A stretch of 12,350 nt of DNA from positions 1-12,350 of the forward strand of contig DHIW01000040.1 in assembly GCA_002404015.1 (NCBI GenBank), in the 5' to 3' direction. Below, piece after piece: positions 4,983 to 10,501 of this stretch (positions are counted from its first letter, which is position 1; every line of letters starts with the position of its first letter). A program made the translations under genes and the position numbers. This stretch comes from Chloroflexi bacterium UBA4736. GTDB taxonomy: Bacteria > Chloroflexota > Dormibacteria > Dormibacterales > Dormibacteraceae. The notes beneath the pieces are model-generated. The model was not told the origin of the DNA, did not search any database, and saw only the letters and a program-made list of their open reading frames with translations.

Positions 4983-7103
4983 TCAGGCGGGAAGCTCCAA
5001 CCGCCTGATGGCCTTCGGCTTGTGGTCCACCAGCACGCGCGGCGGTCCGCCCGCGGTGGCGTCGATGGTGAAGTCGAGGTGACCGTCCGCGATCTTCATA
5101 CCCTCCACCCGCAGCGTGCTGTACAGCGGCGTCGCCAGGGGATCGATCCGGGCCGTTCCGTTGAAGAGGTCCGCCTCGACACCGCACAGGACGCGCAGAA
5201 ACTGGAAGAGGGAGCCGGCGCCCCAGGCCTGCGGGCTGCAGCTGACCAGGTACTCACCGGGCCCGGAGTGGAAGCGCCGGTCGCGCGAGAAGCCGCAGTA
5301 GAGCTCCGGGATGCGGTCGTCCGAGAAACGCATGCTGGCCTCCAGCACCGACCGGGCGACCAGCTCGGGTTCCTCGCGGAAACCGTAGCGGCGCATGCCC
5401 GCGGCGATGATCGAGTTGTCATGGGGCCAGACGGAGCCGTTGTGGTAGCTCATCGGGTTGTAGGTGACCGCGTCGGTGGAGAGCGTGCGGACGCCCCATC
5501 CGGAGAACAGGTCGGGCGACATCAGGCGGCGCACCACGTGGGCCGCGCGGCGCCGGTCGGCGATCCCCGACCACAGGCAGTGGCCCGGGTTGCTGCTGAT
5601 CGAGGGCACCTGCGCCTTGTCCCGGTCCAGGGCCTGGGCGTAGAAGCGCTGCCCGCTCATCCAGAAGAGCTCGTTGAACCGCTTCCTGAGGGCCGTCGCC
5701 TCAGCGTCGAGGCGATTCGCCTCCTCCGACCGGCCCAGCTTTCGGAAGATGCGGGCGAGTCCCGATTTGGCGTGGTAGACGTAGCCCTGCACCTCCACCA
5801 GGGCCGCGGGCAGCGGCGCCAGGGAGCCGTCGGGCATCGTGAGCGAGTCCCAGGAGTCCTTCCAGCCCTGGTTGCGGACGCCCAGATTGGAGCGCTGCGT
5901 GTACTCGACCAGGCCGTCCTCGTCCATGTCGCCGTAGCGGTCGATCCACTCGAGGGCAGCGATCACGTTGCCGGAGAGCTCAGTCAGGAGGTCGACGTCG
6001 CCCGTCCAGTCGAGCAGCTCGACGAGCAGGACCAGGAAGAGCGGGGTCGCGTCCACCGTGCCGAAGTAGGGGGTGTGGGGGATCTGCTTCAGGTTCGCCA
6101 GCTCGCCGAAGCGGATCTCATGGAGGATCTTGCCCGGCTCCTCCTCGCGGTAGGGGTCGACCCGCTTGCCCTGGTGCTCCGCCAGGTAGCGCAGGCTGCC
6201 CCGCGCCAGCTCGGGGTTCAGGCCCAGGCACTGGAACGAGGTCAGCAGCGCGTCGCGGCCGAAGGGCACCGCGTACCAGGGCACTCCGGCGGTGGGATAG
6301 AGGCCGCTGGGCGTGTCGTCGCAGAGAACCCGGAGATCCTCCATGCTCCGCCAGAGCAGCCCGCCGTCGAGGGTCTCGTTGTCGGTCTCGAAACGCGTGC
6401 ACAGCGAGTTCCAGGCCCGGTACGTCTTCTCGGCGGCCTCCAGCGCCCGGTCGAACTGGAAGTCGGGGTCGGGCTCCTCCTCGCCGATGCTGGGCAGGAT
6501 GTCCACCATCATCACGAAGGTCTCCTGGGGGCCGAGCCGGACCGCGGCGCTGGCCTTGCCCGCGGTCAGGCGGGGCACCGGGTCGAACACCACCTCGGTC
6601 TCCCGGTGGACCTCGTCGAGGCCCCGGTACCGGAAGATGAGGCCGGTCTCCGTGATCTCGACCGGCTCGCGCTGCCCGAGCATGGGCAGGGGATGGTAGC
6701 CGCGGACCTCGAAGATGTCGAGGAAATCGGCGTCGAAGCGAATCTCGAGCTCGACCTCGATGGAGTGGCGGTTGCAGTTCTGCAGGCCGATCCGCTCGTG
6801 CAGCCCCTGGTGGACGAAGCGGGTCCGGCGCAGGCTCAGGCTCTGGCGCGGGATGCCGAGACCGCCGTGGCCGGCCTCGAGCATGGGGTTGACCAGCTGG
6901 AAGTTGGCCACGTAGGCCTGGCCGACGCTGTTGTTGAGAAGGATCGGCTGACGCCCGTTGATGCGCAGCTCGAAGGTCGAGAGGAAGCGGGTGTCGGCCC
7001 GGTAAAGTCCGAGCCCGAGATCGTTTCCGGCCGGGACGTCGCCGTTGATGTCGGAGACCACGAACACGTCGTTCTGCTTGAGGATGACGCGGTCTTCGAG
7101 CAC
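4983..7103 (-). CDS. Glycogen-debranching-enzyme-like alpha-glucosidase (GDE_N plus alpha/alpha barrel)
   Basis: A 706-residue two-domain protein. Residues about 8-200 form a beta-rich N-terminal domain of the bacterial debranching-enzyme type (GNDLGLGLYRADTRFLS at 26-42). Residues about 240-640 form an (alpha/alpha)6 barrel related to amylo-alpha-1,6-glucosidases. Conserved barrel motifs include AGVPWYAVPFGRDALLTS (272-289), HTPYFGTVDATPLF (343-356), QGWKDSWDS (412-420) and SYHNGSVWPHDN (552-563), which supply the usual acidic active-site residues. There is no signal peptide, so it acts inside the cell. Such proteins are generally annotated as amylo-1,6-glucosidase, but many in non-glycogen loci have no tested substrate. 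As first gene of the operon with GT4 and GpgS, it could trim or turn over the saccharide they make. The GTG start is seven bases after a TAGAAT hexamer and lacks a properly spaced Shine-Dalgarno. Confidence 0.85.
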   Translation of the reverse strand: MLEDRVILKQNDVFVVSDINGDVPAGNDLGLGLYRADTRFLSTFELRINGRQPILLNNSVGQAYVANFQLVNPMLEAGHGGLGIPRQSLSLRRTRFVHQGLHERIGLQNCNRHSIEVELEIRFDADFLDIFEVRGYHPLPMLGQREPVEITETGLIFRYRGLDEVHRETEVVFDPVPRLTAGKASAAVRLGPQETFVMMVDILPSIGEEEPDPDFQFDRALEAAEKTYRAWNSLCTRFETDNETLDGGLLWRSMEDLRVLCDDTPSGLYPTAGVPWYAVPFGRDALLTSFQCLGLNPELARGSLRYLAEHQGKRVDPYREEEPGKILHEIRFGELANLKQIPHTPYFGTVDATPLFLVLLVELLDWTGDVDLLTELSGNVIAALEWIDRYGDMDEDGLVEYTQRSNLGVRNQGWKDSWDSLTMPDGSLAPLPAALVEVQGYVYHAKSGLARIFRKLGRSEEANRLDAEATALRKRFNELFWMSGQRFYAQALDRDKAQVPSISSNPGHCLWSGIADRRRAAHVVRRLMSPDLFSGWGVRTLSTDAVTYNPMSYHNGSVWPHDNSIIAAGMRRYGFREEPELVARSVLEASMRFSDDRIPELYCGFSRDRRFHSGPGEYLVSCSPQAWGAGSLFQFLRVLCGVEADLFNGTARIDPLATPLYSTLRVEGMKIADGHLDFTIDATAGGPPRVLVDHKPKAIRRLELPA

Positions 7104-7110
7104 CCCTTCG

Positions 7111-7116
7111 ATTCTA
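7111..7116 (-). promoter_or_regulatory. Candidate -10 element for leaderless minus-strand operon
   Basis: On the minus strand TAGAAT (five of six to consensus) sits seven bases before the GTG at 7103. The AAGGGG just before the start touches the codon and is too close to act as a ribosome binding site. This fits a transcript starting at the GTG. No strong -35 is seen. Confidence 0.5.
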
Positions 7117-7176
7117 TGGGCCTGGACAGCAACTCACTGCGATTGGCTTGCCCAAGATTTGAGTTCGGAGCCGATC

Positions 7177-7205
7177 TTGATTTCCGCCCCGCGCGGGCGC
7201 ACAAT
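7177..7205 (+). promoter_or_regulatory. Candidate -35/-10 promoter for the 7254 gene
   Basis: TTGATT (7177-7182) and CACAAT (7200-7205) are separated by exactly 17 bases, each close to the vegetative sigma consensus. Transcription would start near 7212, giving a leader of about 40 bases with a Shine-Dalgarno AAAGGA at 7242-7247, six bases before ATG 7254. This contrasts with the leaderless divergent promoter on the other strand. Confidence 0.4.
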
Positions 7206-7253
7206 TTCCTGTCTCCAGCCTAGTAATCCCAAGCTGGGCAGAAAGGACTTAGG

Positions 7254-7763
7254 ATGACTGTTGACGTGCACGACAAGATCTACGAATCAGCTGACGCCGC
7301 CTGCCGGTCATCGGCCGCCGCCTGGACGAGCGTCTACGAGTTCGCGGTCCAGAGCAACGACAAGAACCTGTGGGTGGTCGAGGAAGCGGTCTGGACGGCC
7401 TACGTCCAAACCTGCGGCGTCCGCAACGCGGCCCTCGAGCAGCAGCAGGCGGACCTGGCCGCGAGCCGTCAGAGGGGTCGCGAGAGCGCCCTGGCCCGGA
7501 TGCGGGCGAGCACCCCGGGTCCGATCGCTGCCGCCACCGCTACCGCCGCCGCTGAAGCCGAGGCTCCAGCTCCGATCCCGGAACCCGTAGCCGTGGAGGC
7601 GCAGGTGTCGGGCGACTCAGAGCAGATGCCGCAGGCGCCTCCGGCCGCGCCCGCGCCGCCGCCGGCGTCCGCGGCTCAGCTCTCCAGCCCGCAGTCGGCG
7701 TGGGAGCGGGCCGAAGCCGCCGCCCTCGCCGCCGACCAGGGCGTGAACGGGGTCACCCGCTAG
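7254..7763 (+). CDS. Small soluble protein, helical N-terminus and Ala/Pro-rich tail, unknown function
   Basis: I do not recognise this protein. Of 169 residues, about 5-85 look helical and charged (DKIYESADAACRSSAAAW, then a Gln/Ala/Arg-rich stretch at 61-85 that could be a coiled coil). Residues about 86-150 are low-complexity and rich in Ala, Pro and Glu, probably disordered. A short amphipathic helix closes it (SAWERAEAAALAADQG). There is no signal peptide, membrane segment or catalytic motif. Two cysteines occur at 17 and 54. The architecture is loosely like phasins or other small scaffold proteins, but that is only resemblance. ATG 7254 is well supported by AAAGGA six bases upstream. 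It has its own promoter-like sequence and ends 31 bases before der, so it may be monocistronic or lead the der-plsY operon. Confidence 0.65.
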   Translation: MTVDVHDKIYESADAACRSSAAAWTSVYEFAVQSNDKNLWVVEEAVWTAYVQTCGVRNAALEQQQADLAASRQRGRESALARMRASTPGPIAAATATAAAEAEAPAPIPEPVAVEAQVSGDSEQMPQAPPAAPAPPPASAAQLSSPQSAWERAEAAALAADQGVNGVTR

Positions 7764-7768
7764 GGCCT

Positions 7769-7783
7769 ACCCGCCGAGCGGGT
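7769..7783 (+). other. Six-bp hairpin overlapping the der -10 region
   Basis: ACCCGC (7769-7774) and GCGGGT (7778-7783) form a perfect stem with a three-base loop, followed by only three T in TTTAAT. It could be a weak terminator for the preceding gene or an inverted-repeat operator. The last T is also the first base of the proposed der -10, so transcription of der through or from this point may be affected. Confidence 0.3.
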
Positions 7784-7788
7784 TTAAT
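7783..7788 (+). promoter_or_regulatory. Candidate -10 element for leaderless der transcript
   Basis: TTTAAT matches the -10 consensus at five of six positions, though not at the key A2, and lies six bases before GTG 7795. No Shine-Dalgarno precedes the start. The layout resembles that before cysM and before the debranching-enzyme-like gene. Confidence 0.4.
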
Positions 7789-7794
7789 GGGCGG

Positions 7795-9123
7795 GTGAGC
7801 CGCCCCATCGTCGCCCTCGTCGGCCGTCCCAACGTGGGCAAGTCCACGCTCTTCAACCGCCTGATCGGCCGCCGCCAGGCGATCGTGGACGCCCAGGCCG
7901 GGCTGACCCGGGATCGCCTCTACGGGGTGGCCGACTGGAGGGGCCGGGACTTCACGGTCATCGACACAGCGGGTCTCGAGCTGGAGATGGACGACACCTC
8001 GCAGCGGGCGATCGAGGCGCAGACCAGGGTCGCCATCGAGGAGGCCACCTTGATCGTCTTCCTGCTGGACGTGCGCCAGGGCCTCCTGCCTGTGGACCGC
8101 GACATCGCCCAGATGCTCAGGCGCTCGGGGCGCCCGATCGTGGTGGCCGCCAACAAGGCCGACAACCCGGGCCAGGAGCACTTCCGCGGCGAGCTCCACG
8201 AGCTGGGCTTCGCCGACCTGGTCCTGGTCTCCGCCCAGCACGGCATCGGGGTGGACGATCTCCTGGACCGGGTGCTGGAGCTGCTGCCACCCCCCGAAGA
8301 GGAGGCCGCGCGCGAGGACGCCACGGCCCGGCTGGCGATCATGGGACGTCCCAACGTGGGTAAGTCGTCGCTTCTCAACCGGCTGCTCGGCGACGAGCGG
8401 GCGGTCGTCAGTGACGTCCCGGGCACGACCCGGGACCCGATCGACACGGAGCTCCTGTTCGATGGCCTCCCGGTGGTGCTCGTCGACACTGCCGGGATCC
8501 GCCGCCGCTCTTCCGCTCGGGACCGGCTCGAGCATTTCAGCCTTCTGCGCGGCATCAAGGCTATGGATCGTGCCGACGCGGTCCTGCTCGTGATGGACGC
8601 GTCCACGGGCGTCCTCAGCCAGGACCAGCATGTCGCCGGCTACGCGCTGGAGGCGGGGAAGGGGCTGGTCCTGGTCGTCAACAAGATCGACCTGCTGGAA
8701 GGGCCCGAGAAGAAGGCGGCCGTGTGGGAGAAGACACTCCGCCACGAGTTCCGCTTCGTGCCCCACGCGCCCGTTGTGACAGTCTCCGCAAAGAGTGGAG
8801 AGGGGCTCCAGAAGATCCTCCCGGCGGCCCTCGAGGTGGTCGGCCAGCGGCATACCCGGATCCCGACCAATGAGCTCAACCGGTTCCTGCGCGAAGCCTT
8901 CCTGCTGCGGCCTCCGCCGAGCTTCAAAGGCAAGCGTCTCAACCTCAAGTTCGCCACCCAGGCCAACTCCGAGACGCCCACCATCGTCCTTTTCGTGAAC
9001 GACACCAACCTCCTCCACTTCTCGTACCGCCGCTACCTGGAGAACCGCCTGCGGGAACGCTTCGGCTTTGCGGGCAACCCGATCCGGATCGTGCTCCGCG
9101 CGGGCTCACCCGAGCGCCGTTGA
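7795..9123 (+). CDS. der: Ribosome-assembly GTPase Der (EngA)
   Basis: Essential double GTPase needed for maturation of the 50S ribosomal subunit, cytoplasmic and ribosome-associated. Both G domains are complete. Domain 1 has GRPNVGKS (10-17), DTAG (57-60), NKAD (120-123) and SAQ (146-148); domain 2 has GRPNVGKS (184-191), DTAG (231-234), NKID (296-299) and SAK (331-333). The C-terminal KH-like domain spans about 350-436, including RPPPSFKGKRLNLKFATQ. At 442 residues it has normal family length. It starts at GTG 7795, where the first strand begins directly. Its stop overlaps the plsY start in TTGA, so the two are coupled; pairing of der with plsY is a familiar arrangement in bacteria. Confidence 0.96.
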   Translation: MSRPIVALVGRPNVGKSTLFNRLIGRRQAIVDAQAGLTRDRLYGVADWRGRDFTVIDTAGLELEMDDTSQRAIEAQTRVAIEEATLIVFLLDVRQGLLPVDRDIAQMLRRSGRPIVVAANKADNPGQEHFRGELHELGFADLVLVSAQHGIGVDDLLDRVLELLPPPEEEAAREDATARLAIMGRPNVGKSSLLNRLLGDERAVVSDVPGTTRDPIDTELLFDGLPVVLVDTAGIRRRSSARDRLEHFSLLRGIKAMDRADAVLLVMDASTGVLSQDQHVAGYALEAGKGLVLVVNKIDLLEGPEKKAAVWEKTLRHEFRFVPHAPVVTVSAKSGEGLQKILPAALEVVGQRHTRIPTNELNRFLREAFLLRPPPSFKGKRLNLKFATQANSETPTIVLFVNDTNLLHFSYRRYLENRLRERFGFAGNPIRIVLRAGSPERR

Positions 9124-9704
9124 TCCTGGCCACGGTCCTCCTGGCCGCGGCCGGCTACCTGGTCGGGGGCATTCCCACCGGCGTCCTCGTCGGCCGGCTG
9201 CACGGAGCGGATCCGCGCGAGGTTGGCAGCGGCCGGGTCGGGGCCACCAACTCCTTCCGGGCGATGGGCTGGCGAGCCGCGGCGCTGGTGGCTCTCGGCG
9301 ATCTCACCAAGGGCCTGGTGATGACGCTGCTGGCCAAGCGCTTTACCGGCGGCAGCCCCCTGGAGGTGGGCGCGGTGGCGCTGGCCACAGTCGTCGGCCA
9401 GGTCTGGTCCATCTACCTGATGGGGCGGGGAGGCCGCGGCGTGGCGACCTCCGAGGGGGTCGCGCTGGCCATCTATCCGCCGGGCGCGCTGCTGGCGGGG
9501 CTGGTGCTCTTGCTCGTGATCCGGGCCGGCCGGCTGGTCTCGCTGGCCTCGCTGCTGGCCGCGGCCACATTCGTCGGCGCTGTCGCGCTAGGTGTGCGCG
9601 ACAGCGGCTGGACCCTGCTGGCCGCGCTGCTCTGCCTGGTCGTATGGGGGGCCCACCTGGACAGCATCCGGCGGCTGGTGGCGGGCACGGAGAGGCGAAT
9701 CTGA
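9120..9704 (+). CDS. plsY: Glycerol-3-phosphate acyltransferase PlsY, with divergent motif 2
   Basis: Integral membrane enzyme that transfers an acyl group from acyl-phosphate to glycerol-3-phosphate, the first step of phospholipid synthesis. The 194-residue protein has about six hydrophobic segments (near 3-25, 52-72, 82-103, 115-135, 140-160, 163-178). The N-terminal GGIPTGVLVGRL and motif 1 GSGRVGATNSFRAMG (36-50) are typical. Motif 2, commonly GHxxPxFxxFKGGKGVAT, reads GQVWSIYLMGRGGRGVAT (93-110): the His is Gln and both Lys are Arg. Motif 3 reads GAHLDSIRRLVAGTE (177-191) instead of the commoner HRxNIxRLxxGxE. It may still be active, since the glycines and the VAT end of motif 2 are kept. 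TTG 9120 overlaps the der stop (TTGA), and translation probably depends on der. No plsX or plsC is nearby. Confidence 0.9.
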   Translation: MILATVLLAAAGYLVGGIPTGVLVGRLHGADPREVGSGRVGATNSFRAMGWRAAALVALGDLTKGLVMTLLAKRFTGGSPLEVGAVALATVVGQVWSIYLMGRGGRGVATSEGVALAIYPPGALLAGLVLLLVIRAGRLVSLASLLAAATFVGAVALGVRDSGWTLLAALLCLVVWGAHLDSIRRLVAGTERRI

Positions 9705-9808
9705 ACGACGCCTCGGCGGCGAGAGCCAGCCGCGCGTTTACATTTCGATCACCCTATCCGGACAGTCCCCTCACAGAATGCTGATGACATGACGCGGTGG
9801 TTATCACC

Positions 9809-10501
9809 ATGAGCGGTCAAAAGGTCCTGATCGTCGACGATGAGGAGCACATCATCGAGCTGGCGCGCCTCTACCTGTCGCGGGAGGGCTACCAGGTCGA
9901 GGGCATCGCCGACGGCGCCCTGGCCCTGGCCAAGTTCGGCCAGATGAAGCCCGACCTGGTCGTGCTCGACATCATGCTGCCCGGGATGGACGGACTGACG
10001 ATCTGCCGGGAGATCCGCAAGCTGAGCCAGGTCCCGATCATCATGCTGACGGCCCGCGACGAGGTCACCGACAAGGTGGTCGGTCTTGAGCTGGGCGCCG
10101 ACGACTACCTGACGAAGCCGTTCCACCCCCAGGAGCTGGTGGCCCGCGCCAAAGCGCTCGTGCGCCGCGCCCAGGCGGAGCCTGACCAGCCCCGGCTGGT
10201 GCGCGCCGGGAAGCTCGAGATCGACCTCGAGCGGCACGAGGTGCGATACGGCGAGGCCCGGGTCCAGCTACGGCCCAAGGAGTTCGACCTGCTGGCCCTG
10301 CTGGGCCGCCACCCCGGCCGCGTCTTCCAGCGCAGCGAGCTCCTGGACGTGGTCTGGGGTTACGACTTCCCTGGCTATACGCGGACGGTCGACGTCCACG
10401 TCCAGCAGCTGCGCGAGAAGCTGGCCAACGGCGGCGTTGTGGACCCCACCGTCCAGACGGTCTGGGGGGTCGGCTACAAGCTGGAGCTGGACGCCCCCTG
10501 A
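9809..10501 (+). CDS. OmpR/PhoB-family response regulator
   Basis: A 230-residue two-domain transcription regulator. The receiver domain (about 4-118) has the acidic pair Asp10-Asp11, phosphoacceptor Asp54 (LVVLDIMLPGMDG), Thr81 (MLTARD) and Lys103 (LTKPF). The C-terminal winged-helix domain (about 130-228) has RPKEFDLLALLGRHPGRVF, the RTVDVHVQQLREK recognition-helix region and the final VWGVGYKLE hairpin, typical of OmpR/PhoB. ATG 9809 is chosen because the first strand follows at once and GGTGG lies eight bases upstream; GTG 9797 would add four residues. The stop overlaps the likely start of the partner kinase. The 104 bases upstream are comparatively AT-rich, contain several short start-stop frames, and should hold the promoter, but no convincing -35/-10 pair stands out. 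Target genes cannot be deduced. Confidence 0.95.
   Translation: MSGQKVLIVDDEEHIIELARLYLSREGYQVEGIADGALALAKFGQMKPDLVVLDIMLPGMDGLTICREIRKLSQVPIIMLTARDEVTDKVVGLELGADDYLTKPFHPQELVARAKALVRRAQAEPDQPRLVRAGKLEIDLERHEVRYGEARVQLRPKEFDLLALLGRHPGRVFQRSELLDVVWGYDFPGYTRTVDVHVQQLREKLANGGVVDPTVQTVWGVGYKLELDAP

Noticed and set aside
4692..7223. Very long plus-strand open frame (843 codons) opposite the minus-strand operon
   Set aside because: It is antisense to the GT4 and debranching-enzyme-like genes, whose motifs are unmistakable. Its product is a monotonous Arg/Gly/Ala/Val/Leu mix with no domain; long antisense frames are expected in GC-rich genes.
7504..7570. Ala-rich codon repeat in the 7254 gene as a possible tandem DNA repeat
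   Set aside because: The GCC/GCT/ACC run is imperfect and explained by an Ala/Thr-rich protein linker; there is no exact repeat unit.
7753..9018. Minus-strand 421-codon frame opposite der
   Set aside because: Shadow of der, whose two complete G domains prove the plus frame.
9737..9779. TTTACA ... CAGAAT as promoter of the response regulator
   Set aside because: Spacing between the two hexamers is 31 bases, far from 17, and TTTACA to TATCCG is only 12; no valid pair found.
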